A stretch of DNA of 19,718 bases from a bacterium (GTDB lineage Bacteria; SM23-81; DAOVCL01). A program made the position numbers and the translations under genes. Of the stretch, positions 7,333-14,187 are shown piece by piece. The DNA is taken from NCBI GenBank assembly GCA_029932675.1, contig JAOZPP010000063.1:1-19718 (forward strand), given 5' to 3'. The notes under the pieces were generated by a model. It did not search any database and was not told the DNA's origin. It saw only the letters and a list, made by a program, of their open reading frames with translations. Position 1 is the stretch's first letter; every line of letters begins with the position of its first letter.

Positions 7333-8241
7333 TTACCTTGGGAGATCTCCCCCTTTAACAGAGGAGTCAACTACCTTCCTTAGCGCGCGGATATGCTCTG
7401 GTGTTGTCCCGCAACAGCCGCCGATTATCGACACCCCAGTGGAAATTAGCTCCTTTGCCTTTTCCGCCATAAACTCTGGGGTCTCTGAATAGATGAGGGT
7501 TTGGTCATGCATCTCCGGAATACCAGCGTTGGATTGGATAATGAGGGGAAGAGTGCTATGCTTTCTGAACTCTTTGGCGATTTTTATCATATTTTCTATG
7601 CCGTTGCCACAGTTCGAACCGATGATGTCAACCCCTGCCTCTTCCAAGCCTCTTGCCGCCTCAGCTATGCTCACCCCCATTACGGTGTAAAAACCCCGGG
7701 GAGTGGGGTCAAATGTCATAGTGGCTATAACTGGAGTGGTGGGGGAGAGGGCCTTTGCCGCCTTGATAGCCATCTGCGCCTCGGTTAGATCTATCATCGT
7801 CTCAATGCATATGATGTCCACGCCAACCCCTATAAGCACCTCAATCTGCCTTCTAAAGCTGTTATAGACATCCTCAGGTTCAATATCTCCATACGGTTTT
7901 AAGAGCCTTCCACAAGGGCCGCAGGAGGCAGAGATATAAGCGCGCCCCCGCGCAATCTCCCGTACCGCCAAAACGGCATTTCTGTTGATCTCCTCCATTT
8001 TTTCCTCAAGGGAATAAGAAGAAAGCTTCAAGGGTGAAGCTCCGAAGGTGTTAGTCTGGAGGAGGTCGGCTCCCGCCTGAAGATAAAGCTGGGCAATTTC
8101 CCGGACGATATCAAGATGGGTAAGGTTAAAGCATTCTGGTGGTTCACCGGGTTTAAGCCCCCTTTGCATAAGCATTGTCCCCGTAGCACCGTCAGCAACC
8201 AATATCTGCCCGTTTTTCAAACGTTCAAGGATTCCCTCCAT
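7333..8241 (-). CDS. Homocysteine S-methyltransferase domain protein (MetH module 1, stand-alone)
   Basis: A 302-residue zinc-dependent TIM-barrel methyltransferase matching the first domain of cobalamin-dependent methionine synthase. It should pass a methyl group from methyl-cobalamin to homocysteine, making methionine. Visible markers are DGATGTMLMQRGL (17-29), LQTNTFGAS (61-69), ISASCGPCG (103-111) and the zinc ligands C211 (GSNCGNG) and C276-C277 (GGCCGTTPEH). There is no folate-binding, corrinoid or activation domain in the same chain, although full MetH exceeds 1,100 residues. The start has a GAAGGAAAGG ribosome-binding site, and the gene overlaps the end of the corrinoid-protein gene by 17 bases, which points to coupled translation and a shared function. 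A betaine-type (BHMT) activity is a weaker alternative given the corrinoid partner. Confidence 0.92.
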   Translation of the reverse strand: MEGILERLKNGQILVADGATGTMLMQRGLKPGEPPECFNLTHLDIVREIAQLYLQAGADLLQTNTFGASPLKLSSYSLEEKMEEINRNAVLAVREIARGRAYISASCGPCGRLLKPYGDIEPEDVYNSFRRQIEVLIGVGVDIICIETMIDLTEAQMAIKAAKALSPTTPVIATMTFDPTPRGFYTVMGVSIAEAARGLEEAGVDIIGSNCGNGIENMIKIAKEFRKHSTLPLIIQSNAGIPEMHDQTLIYSETPEFMAEKAKELISTGVSIIGGCCGTTPEHIRALRKVVDSSVKGGDLPR

Positions 8242-8887
8242 ACCTTTCCTTCACCTCGTCGACAAGTTCCTTTACGCTCTTTACTGCGTTTGCGCTGTCA
8301 TAGCTATAAGCATCCGCCCCTATCTCTTGGGCAAATTCTTTGGAGACAGGAGCTCCACCAATTATCGTCTTTACCCTGTCCTGAAGGCCCTCCTGCCTTA
8401 AAAGTTCCACCACCTTTCCCATAACTGGCATTGTAGTGGTGAGGAGGGCAGACATACCAATGACCATAGCCTTCTCTCTCTTCACCGCCTCTATAAACAT
8501 CTCTGGTGGCACATCGTTCCCCAGATCGATGACCTCAAACCCTGCACCTTTAAGCATAATGCCCACAAGGTTCTTGCCGATATCGTGTAGGTCCCCTTGC
8601 ACAGTACCGATTACTATTCTTCCCCGATGGGGAACCTCCTCCTTGAGGAAAAGGGGTTTAAGCACATCCATCCCAGCATACATCGCCTTCGCTGCCAGAA
8701 GCACCTCGGGGAGAAAGATCTCATGATCTCCATACTTTTTGCCCACTATGTTCATCCCCTCAATGAGGGCCCTATCGAGCACCTCCTTCGGGGAGATACC
8801 CTCCTCTATTGCTTTCCTGGTTAGATTTGAAACCATCTCGCTATTTCCCTGTTGTAAGTGATTCAAAATCTCTGCAAGTCTTCCCAT
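8225..8887 (-). CDS. Corrinoid (B12-binding) methyl-carrier protein, MtbC/MetH module type
   Basis: A 220-residue cobalamin carrier. Residues about 1-85 form the helical cap domain; about 88-215 form the Rossmann-like B12-binding domain. The signature DLHDIGKN (99-106) supplies H101, the lower axial ligand of cobalt, and G104; GMSALLTTTM (144-153) and IIGGAPVS (175-182) are the other corrinoid-binding segments. Length and layout match MttC/MtbC/MtgC partners of MttB-type methyltransferases and the B12 module of MetH. It should shuttle the methyl group between the MttB-like enzyme and the homocysteine methyltransferase next door. A good ribosome-binding site (GGGAGGTT) lies 8 bases before the ATG. 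The 75-base gap to the upstream activator gene contains no evident signal. Confidence 0.94.
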   Translation of the reverse strand: MGRLAEILNHLQQGNSEMVSNLTRKAIEEGISPKEVLDRALIEGMNIVGKKYGDHEIFLPEVLLAAKAMYAGMDVLKPLFLKEEVPHRGRIVIGTVQGDLHDIGKNLVGIMLKGAGFEVIDLGNDVPPEMFIEAVKREKAMVIGMSALLTTTMPVMGKVVELLRQEGLQDRVKTIIGGAPVSKEFAQEIGADAYSYDSANAVKSVKELVDEVKERYGGNP

Positions 8888-8962
8888 TATATGGTGAACC
8901 TCCCTATTTGTTCTACCCTAAGGGTGGATTGGGCCTTACCCGCACTAAAAGTTAGGTCAAGT

Positions 8963-9673
8963 TCAACTCAGGAGTTTTCTTATCCTCTCCTGGCAAGAAT
9001 GGGTGGGACACTGATTGCAGAATGGATAGGAGTCTGCGAACTGATGAATCTCCTTCCTCCCCGCAACTAAGACCCCTGATATGGATTTCAGGGGCCTCAT
9101 CAAAAAGCTATCCAGAAGCTCAATGCCGATGACCTCTGGATGAAGAAACTCGAATAGTCTTTTCTGTCCACTGATATGCCATCCACAGTAGCCTGGACTA
9201 TAGCCCAAGATCCCTGTAAAGGAGTTGGCTTCCCCCCGCTTCGAGAGCAGACGAAGATAAAAGTGAGCAAGGAGATCGATTGCCTTGTCGGCTGCAGTTG
9301 AGGCAATAGAATCTACGAAGTTGGCCAAAGCAAACTCATTTGTCCTGAAGAGTGCGTTTATCCTTTCACCTATCCCCCTACCGAGGGTAAAGGCGAAAAG
9401 GGCCAAGCCATCTGCTTTCCTGAAGATCCCCTCAAGGGGTGTTCTGGGGGCATTTAACCCCTCACCCTTATAAAGGGCCTCAAATTGAGGTATAGTCAGC
9501 TCTGAGATTAGGGCCCGGGGATGGGAGGACTGGAAAAATATCTCCATTGCCTCCTCCAGGAGGTGCCGCAGTCTCTCCGGTTGTTCTCGCCCGGCTGGCA
9601 CCCCCTGGGCCTTTAATACCTCCTCCCTTTCTGGCTTAAGCTCACTTAAGGGGATTTCGATGATCTCTCTCAC
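8963..9673 (-). CDS. MetH-type B12 reactivation domain protein (stand-alone)
   Basis: A 236-residue protein resembling the C-terminal activation domain of methionine synthase, which rescues inactive cob(II)alamin by reductive methylation with S-adenosylmethionine. LGYSPGYCGWHISGQKRLFE (156-175) is the region equivalent to the SAM-binding turn. LLDSFLMRPLKSISG (186-200) follows the same order as in MetH. A C-terminal C219-x2-C222-x4-C227 cluster is seen in stand-alone homologues from anaerobes and may bind metal. The start is GTG at 9673, overlapping the MttB-family stop codon (GTGA); with no clear ribosome-binding site, translation is probably coupled. Its presence argues for MetH-style SAM reactivation and not the ATP/iron-sulfur RamA route used by methylamine systems. 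Confidence 0.85.
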   Translation of the reverse strand: MREIIEIPLSELKPEREEVLKAQGVPAGREQPERLRHLLEEAMEIFFQSSHPRALISELTIPQFEALYKGEGLNAPRTPLEGIFRKADGLALFAFTLGRGIGERINALFRTNEFALANFVDSIASTAADKAIDLLAHFYLRLLSKRGEANSFTGILGYSPGYCGWHISGQKRLFEFLHPEVIGIELLDSFLMRPLKSISGVLVAGRKEIHQFADSYPFCNQCPTHSCQERIRKLLS

Positions 9674-11130
9674 CAGTTTGTCTTGGGTAGCCCCTTCATT
9701 CCATGGCGTCGCGCCTCGGCTTCCATCAACTTTTTCATCTCCCTTTTTATTGACTCAGGCAGCCTGGAGGGAGAATATTCATCTAATAACCTCTCCACCT
9801 CCCGATGAGCCCTGGCCAAGAGCGTTACCCCACCTTCCCCTTGCCACCTCGTCCTATTTGTCCGGTCGATTGTTTGCCCCGGGAGGTAGAACTCTCCCCT
9901 TAAATATCTCCGGGTATGTTCTGAAATGAGCAAGTGTTTCTCCCGCAGAAGCTCCTCAAACTTAGGGAGAGAGGGAAAATCATCTTTTGGCTCGATTCCC
10001 TCTATCAGCCGATAAACCATCCCACAGATCTCATTATCCAGAACGAGTTTTTCCATGCTCTGACAACTTTCAAAATCGAGCATTCCTGGGCCAGATATGC
10101 TGTTTATCCCGGAGAGGGCGGCTAAGGTTGCCCCCATTGCTGACTCCAATCCCGCCTGTGCATCGAGTTGTTTCGCATCACTCAAGGAGATGTAAGCTTG
10201 TGTGGGAAGGCCAAAGAACTTACCGATTTCACTGTATGCACAATCAATCATCTCCGTCTCTATAGCACCCATCGGGGTTGTCTCATAGCGAAGGTCAAAA
10301 ATGGCTGGCGACCCCCCGTAGAGAAGGGGTGCACCAGGGTTGGCAAGTTGACTAATTACCACACCGCTTAAGGTCTCAGCGGTATGTTGAACCAATGTTC
10401 CCACCAGGGTAACCGGGGCCACAAACCCGGACAAGGGCATAGAAATCAGTTCCACTGGGATCGAGGATGCGGCGCAGTCAACAAGGTTTTGGGAGGTTAC
10501 CTCACCCCATTTTAGCGGTGATGTCGGACAGCAGGAGAAGATGGTCAGTGGCTTGGCGGCAAGCTCCTCCTCTGTCCCGCGCACGGCAAGCTGTAGATCC
10601 TTCATAATGGCGAAAGCCTCGATACTGAATGCTCCAGTCACTACCGGTTTTTCGCAATAGAGTAAGCTGAGATAGAGCCGATAGCTATCGGAGATCTTTT
10701 CGTGGACATCGGCCGGTATAAAGGCTGTGCTTTGGGAAGCAATGTTTTTAAGTTTACCCACCAGCTTAGCATACCTCACATAATCATCAGTCGTTGGCTT
10801 ACGAATTTCCCCATGGGGATAATCGAGGATGTTGAGCGCCGCTGAACCAGGAGTAAAGTAGATATTGTTGTCTGAGAAATCATGCGTCTCATTGCCGAGA
10901 ACATCAAAGAGCTTGAAGGATTTGGGAGCTGTATCCAATGCCTGATCTATGATTGTGTTAGTAAGGAAGACACGAGATTTAGTTGGTTCCACCCTCGCCC
11001 CGTGATCTCTTAGCATGGAGAGAACCCCTTGGTTATGCACTTCCACCCCTAACTTACAGAGAACATCCCTCGCTTCTGAAACTATTCTCTCGACGAGCTC
11101 ATCATTCAAGAGTCTAAGAATCGGTCTCAT
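9670..11130 (-). CDS. Trimethylamine methyltransferase (MttB) family protein, non-pyrrolysine
   Basis: A 486-residue cytosolic MttB-superfamily methyltransferase. Family segments visible include FTPGSAALNILD, AFIPADV, a long middle region with SCCPTSPLKW and PLSGFVAPVTLVGTLVQH, and the C-terminal block DAQAGLESAMGATLAALSGI with SGPGMLDFES. The frame is unbroken over the full family length with no amber codon, so it lacks the pyrrolysine of methanogen MttB. Characterised non-pyrrolysine members demethylate quaternary amines such as glycine betaine, proline betaine, carnitine or butyrobetaine and methylate a corrinoid protein. The substrate here is unknown. It is the first gene of the cluster, has a candidate promoter at 11163-11191 and a GGGGG ribosome-binding site, and overlaps the activator gene by 4 bases. 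Confidence 0.93.
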   Translation of the reverse strand: MRPILRLLNDELVERIVSEARDVLCKLGVEVHNQGVLSMLRDHGARVEPTKSRVFLTNTIIDQALDTAPKSFKLFDVLGNETHDFSDNNIYFTPGSAALNILDYPHGEIRKPTTDDYVRYAKLVGKLKNIASQSTAFIPADVHEKISDSYRLYLSLLYCEKPVVTGAFSIEAFAIMKDLQLAVRGTEEELAAKPLTIFSCCPTSPLKWGEVTSQNLVDCAASSIPVELISMPLSGFVAPVTLVGTLVQHTAETLSGVVISQLANPGAPLLYGGSPAIFDLRYETTPMGAIETEMIDCAYSEIGKFFGLPTQAYISLSDAKQLDAQAGLESAMGATLAALSGINSISGPGMLDFESCQSMEKLVLDNEICGMVYRLIEGIEPKDDFPSLPKFEELLREKHLLISEHTRRYLRGEFYLPGQTIDRTNRTRWQGEGGVTLLARAHREVERLLDEYSPSRLPESIKREMKKLMEAEARRHGMKGLPKTNW

Positions 11131-11162
11131 TGGTTTCCCCCAGATAATTTACAGACAGCCCC

Positions 11163-11191
11163 AATATAGTTATTCCCAAAGTTCAGGGCAA
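11163..11191 (-). promoter_or_regulatory. Candidate promoter of the MttB-family operon
   Basis: On the minus strand TTGCCC (11186-11191), 17 bases, then TATATT (11163-11168), about 30 bases before the ATG at 11130. It lies in the divergent spacer 11131-11393, back-to-back with the plus-strand promoter at 11241-11269. Confidence 0.4.
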
Positions 11192-11240
11192 CAATAAAAT
11201 GTCCCTACGCACCAGATGCTTTAAGTAGATTTAAGGATTT

Positions 11241-11269
11241 TTGTTGCCTTATAGAGCAGAAGGTATTAT
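11241..11269 (+). promoter_or_regulatory. Candidate promoter of the thioredoxin-TPR gene
   Basis: TTGTTG (11241-11246), 17 bases, then TATTAT (11264-11269). It would start transcription near 11276, leaving a leader of about 118 nt before the ATG at 11394. Confidence 0.45.
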
Positions 11270-11351
11270 ACTGGAGGGACTAGGGAAAGTAAATGGTCTT
11301 TAAAATCGGAAAATGGGTTGTTCCTTGCTTGCTTTACGCCCCCTCGTTTGA

Positions 11352-11365
11352 AGCGAAGCTTCGCT
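11352..11365. repeat. Perfect 14-bp palindrome upstream of the thioredoxin-TPR gene
   Basis: AGCGAAGCTTCGCT is identical on both strands and lies 28 bases before the start codon, in the expected leader. A palindrome without a loop suits a dimeric regulator site better than an RNA hairpin. No bound factor can be named. Confidence 0.5.
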
Positions 11366-11393
11366 AAAACATAACCCTTTAAGGAGGTATCTA

Positions 11394-12266
11394 ATGTTAA
11401 TATCAAAGAAGTTCCTCTTCTTCTCCGTTTGCATTGGCTTATCACTTTTTGCTTATTGTGGAGGGAAACGTAAAGGGACCTCTCCTGAGGGGAAAATAAA
11501 TTGGTTTACCGATTTTCACCAGGGTTTAAAAACCGCGGAAAAGGAGAAAAAACCCATCCTGGTGGATTTTTATACCAATTGGTGTAAATGGTGTAAGGTC
11601 TTAGATGAGAGCACCTATGCACACTCAGAGGTGGCCAAGTTCCTCGGGGGTCTGGTTTGCATTAAGGTCAATGCGGAAAAGGATACTCTTATCGCGAAGA
11701 GCCAGCGGGTCTCTGGGTATCCGTCAATCCTCTTTTTGAAATCCAATGGTGAGGAGATCGACAGAATCGTCGGTTACCTTCCCCCCAAAGAGTTCGTGAG
11801 GGAAGCAAAAAGGATATTAAAGGGGAAGGATGTCTTTGCCCACCTCTTAGAAAGGGAAAAGAAAAACCCTGAAGAGATTGACCTGCTTTATAAATTGGGT
11901 GAGAAGTTCGTCGATCGAGGGATGTATAAGGAGGCCAATGAGAGGTTTAAAAAGATTGTGAAGCTGGATGGAGAAAACAAGAGCGGTAAATCTGACGATG
12001 CCCTCTTCGGCATCGGACGGGGTTACTTGGCGGAAAAGGAATATGATAAGGCGATCAACGAGTTTAAGACCCTAGTTTCCACCTATCCAAACGCAGATCT
12101 GGTAACTGACGCCCAACTCTTTATCGGATATTGTTTGGAGAGAAAAGGGGAAAAGGATAAAGCTATAGCCACATATAAAAGGTTTGTTTCGGATCACCCG
12201 GAGAGTAAGGAGGCTAACTGGGCCAAAAAGAGGATAGAAAAACTGGCTTCAGAGGAGAAGAGATAA
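11394..12266 (+). CDS. Exported thioredoxin-fold protein with TPR repeats
   Basis: A 290-residue protein. Residues 1-22 form a signal sequence with a cysteine at 22 (LFAYC); tyrosine before the cysteine is unusual for a lipobox, so lipidation is probable but not certain. Residues about 36-135 are a thioredoxin domain of the DsbD-gamma/Thioredoxin_7 type with active site NWCKWCK (C64, C67) and the cis-proline loop SGYPS (P110). Residues about 140-290 hold three or four TPR helical pairs, such as DDALFGIGRGYLAEKEYDKA and LFIGYCLERKGEKDKA. It may act in thiol-disulfide exchange or cytochrome/lipoprotein maturation outside the cytoplasm, docking partners through the TPRs. The start has a strong AAGGAGGT ribosome-binding site. 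It is transcribed alone; the next gene has its own promoter. Confidence 0.88.
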   Translation: MLISKKFLFFSVCIGLSLFAYCGGKRKGTSPEGKINWFTDFHQGLKTAEKEKKPILVDFYTNWCKWCKVLDESTYAHSEVAKFLGGLVCIKVNAEKDTLIAKSQRVSGYPSILFLKSNGEEIDRIVGYLPPKEFVREAKRILKGKDVFAHLLEREKKNPEEIDLLYKLGEKFVDRGMYKEANERFKKIVKLDGENKSGKSDDALFGIGRGYLAEKEYDKAINEFKTLVSTYPNADLVTDAQLFIGYCLERKGEKDKAIATYKRFVSDHPESKEANWAKKRIEKLASEEKR

Positions 12267-12344
12267 GAAAACCTTCCCCACCGATGGGATCGTCTGGCCC
12301 AAAATACCTGATAAGGGAGAAGAACTTGCCGCTCTAAAGATCGC

Positions 12345-12373
12345 TTGACAAATTAACTTTCTTTCGCTATCTT
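12345..12373 (+). promoter_or_regulatory. Strong sigma-70 promoter of the aminotransferase gene
   Basis: TTGACA (12345-12350), exactly 17 bases, then TATCTT (12368-12373). This is the best promoter match in the window and sets a transcript start near 12380. Confidence 0.65.
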
Positions 12374-12379
12374 GCGTTT

Positions 12380-12529
12380 ATCTTAAAACTGCACTGCAAA
12401 AGCTGGAAGGTCGAATAGCCGCTATCTCCTACTGTGCAATGGTACTTTAGGGAGGCATTTCCCCTCGGCTATAGCCAGGTGGGATCACCTTTAGGCGGCC
12501 TTTGCAGTGGAACCACTAAAGGAGGAGAG
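12380..12529 (+). promoter_or_regulatory. Structured 5' leader of the aminotransferase gene (riboswitch-like, unassigned)
   Basis: About 150 nt separate the promoter from the ATG. A closing stem joins 12392-12400 to 12501-12509 over 9 perfect pairs and continues inward after one mismatch with 12402-12405/12496-12499. Inside are 12415-12421 with 12466-12472 (7 bp), 12430-12433 with 12441-12444, 12450-12453 with 12460-12463, and a 5-bp hairpin 12477-12481/12486-12490 with a 4-base loop. The closing-stem 3' strand can instead form AGTG-GAAC-CACT (12506-12517) directly before the ribosome-binding site (12518-12525), and TCTCCT (12425-12430) can pair with AGGAGA of that site. Weak positions inside the stems are G-U in plus-strand RNA. 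I recognise no known riboswitch consensus. Confidence 0.55.
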
Positions 12530-13693
12530 ATGAGATTTGCAGAAAGAATGAAAAACTTAGGCACTGAGACTGCTTTTGAGGTCTTAGCTAAGGCAAAGGC
12601 CTTAGAGGCAGAGGGCAAGGAGGTAATCCATTTGGAGATAGGGGAGCCTGATTTTGATACCCCGAAGAACATTAAGGAAGCGGCTGTGAAAGCTTTAAAT
12701 GAAGGGTATACCCATTATACCCCCTCGGCTGGGCTAATGGAGGCGAGGGAAGCAGTGGCCAAGTATGTTTCCCAAACCCGAGGAATAGAGGTATCACCCA
12801 CCGAGGTGGTCATCACTCCAGGGGCAAAACCCATTATGTTCTTTGCTATCATTGCTTTGGTGGATCCCGGAGATGAGGTCGTCTACCCAAACCCAGCTTA
12901 TCCAATCTATGAATCTGTAGTGAACTTAGTTGGGGGGAAACCAGTTCCCATTCACCTCAGGGAAGAGAACGATTTCCGATTGGATGCAGATGAACTGAAG
13001 GCAGCGATAACCCCGAAGACGAAGATGATCATCATTAACTCACCCCATAACCCAACGGGAGGAATTTTGACCAAGGAGGACCTGGAAACGATTGCCAACC
13101 TCGCTCAAGAACACGATCTTTGGGTCCTCTCCGATGAAATCTACAGCCGAATTATCTATTCCGGTGACCATATCAGTATTGCCTCCCTACCAGATATGAA
13201 GGAGAGAACCATCCTCTTGGATGGCTTTTCCAAGACCTATGCAATGACCGGATGGAGAATAGGTTATGGGGTTATGGAGGAGAGTTTATCAGCGAAAATA
13301 GCCAGGTTGATGACCAATTGCAACTCCTGCACTGCAGCCTTCACTCAAGTTGCTGGGATTGAAGCCCTTTTTGGACCCCAGCACGATGTAGAAAAGATGG
13401 TTGCCGAGTTTAAGAGGAGGAGAGATGTCATCGTGGAAGGGTTGAACTCTATTCAGGGGATAAGTTGTAAACTCCCCCAAGGTGCCTTTTATGCCTTTCC
13501 CAATATAACATCTATCGGATGGAACTGTAAGAGGCTCTCGGATAGTCTGCTCCAGGAGGCTGGGGTTGCTGTCCTTCCCGGGACCTCCTTTGGCATCTAT
13601 GGGGATGGCTACCTGAGGCTTTCCTATGCCAATTCGGTGGAAAACATCAAGAAGGGACTGGAGAGGATAAAGGATTTCATGGCCAAGATCTAA
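12530..13693 (+). CDS. Class I/II PLP-dependent aminotransferase (aspartate aminotransferase-like)
   Basis: A 387-residue fold-type I aminotransferase of the AspC/AAT-Ib kind, exchanging amino groups between an amino acid and a 2-oxo acid in the cytosol. IGEPDFDTP (37-45) is the N-terminal substrate loop; NSPHNPTGG (170-178) carries N174; VLSDEIYS (199-206) carries D202, which binds the pyridine nitrogen; GFSKTYAMTGWR (232-243) carries the PLP lysine K235 and R243; YLRLSYANS near the end has the carboxylate-binding arginine. Amino donor preference cannot be told from sequence. The ATG at 12530 has the strong ribosome-binding site AAAGGAGGAG and fits the family N terminus; an open extension to 12434 runs through the structured leader and is rejected. 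It heads a probable operon with the next two small genes. Confidence 0.93.
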   Translation: MRFAERMKNLGTETAFEVLAKAKALEAEGKEVIHLEIGEPDFDTPKNIKEAAVKALNEGYTHYTPSAGLMEAREAVAKYVSQTRGIEVSPTEVVITPGAKPIMFFAIIALVDPGDEVVYPNPAYPIYESVVNLVGGKPVPIHLREENDFRLDADELKAAITPKTKMIIINSPHNPTGGILTKEDLETIANLAQEHDLWVLSDEIYSRIIYSGDHISIASLPDMKERTILLDGFSKTYAMTGWRIGYGVMEESLSAKIARLMTNCNSCTAAFTQVAGIEALFGPQHDVEKMVAEFKRRRDVIVEGLNSIQGISCKLPQGAFYAFPNITSIGWNCKRLSDSLLQEAGVAVLPGTSFGIYGDGYLRLSYANSVENIKKGLERIKDFMAKI

Positions 13694-13698
13694 GGTCC

Positions 13699-14025
13699 AT
13701 GCCGAGGGATGACCTTTTAGCAAGGGCTCTGAGGAGGCCCTCCCAGATAGAGGAGCTGAGATTAGCACCACACTCCGAGCTGGAAAAAAAATCCGGGAAG
13801 GCCCTTCGTAATATGCATGAATACTGTCAGTTTAGAATCTCCCAGCTCAATGAGCATAGGCGAAACTTAAATTTTCTGGCTGAGGGGGAATTTGAGCTGA
13901 CAGATCTCTTTTATCTTGCGGAAAGATTGGAGAGGGTGGAAACAAATTACCACAAATACTCTCGGCAAAAGGCGCGCATTGAATCGGAGTTAATGAGAAG
14001 GGGATTGAAGGAGAATGTATTGTAA
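13699..14025 (+). CDS. Small helical hypothetical protein, 108 aa
   Basis: No family recognised. The sequence is charged and predicted almost wholly helical, with repeated leucine spacing (residues about 40-100) suggesting a helical hairpin or coiled coil. No signal peptide, membrane segment or cysteine pair is present. It starts 5 bases after the aminotransferase stop, with AAGG overlapping that stop codon as ribosome-binding site, and its end overlaps the zinc-ribbon gene by 11 bases. That tight packing supports a real gene translated with its neighbours. Confidence 0.7.
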   Translation: MPRDDLLARALRRPSQIEELRLAPHSELEKKSGKALRNMHEYCQFRISQLNEHRRNLNFLAEGEFELTDLFYLAERLERVETNYHKYSRQKARIESELMRRGLKENVL

Positions 14026-14179
14026 GAGGTGTCACACCAAGATGAGGGAGGAAAAGAGGTCATTTCACAAGCAGAGAAAGTGGATATGCCCCAAGTGTGG
14101 AAGTGTAAGATTTGAGAAGATAGGCGTGAAGAGGGAACCTATAGATAGGGTGAGCAAAGACAGGGATAGCAACCTTTAA
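14015..14179 (+). CDS. 54-residue zinc-ribbon protein
   Basis: A short open frame from ATG 14015 to TAA 14177-14179. It has two cysteine pairs, MYCKRCH (C3, C6) and ICPKCGS (C25, C28), 18 residues apart, the layout of a zinc ribbon. The remainder is strongly basic up to about residue 40. A GAAGGAG ribosome-binding site lies directly upstream, inside the end of the preceding gene, which it overlaps by 11 bases. A nucleic-acid or ribosome-associated role is plausible for such basic ribbons but is inference. Confidence 0.75.
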   Translation: MYCKRCHTKMREEKRSFHKQRKWICPKCGSVRFEKIGVKREPIDRVSKDRDSNL

Positions 14180-14187
14180 TCTGTCAA

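Noticed and set aside
7311-7370. N-terminal extension of phosphofructokinase to 7370
   Set aside because: It would overlap the homocysteine methyltransferase end, and MKRIGVLTSGGD at 7310 is the normal PfkA start with a perfect ribosome-binding site.
9670-11130. Pyrrolysine in the MttB-like protein
   Set aside because: The frame has no internal amber codon and reaches full family length, and no pyl gene is in the window.
12482-12490. GGATCACCT, identical to part of the 16S rRNA 3' end
   Set aside because: It is nine bases without surrounding rRNA sequence and is explained by the small hairpin 12477-12490.
12508-12514. TGGAACC matching the T-box bulge consensus (UGGNACC) before the aminotransferase gene
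   Set aside because: A T-box needs the matching antiterminator strand downstream and a stem I with a specifier loop. Here the flanking bases pair upstream (12392-12400), and no stem I is visible in a 150-nt leader.
12434-12529. N-terminal extension of the aminotransferase to 12434
   Set aside because: The extra 32 residues match nothing in the family, while ATG 12530 has a strong ribosome-binding site; the stretch is better explained as a structured leader.
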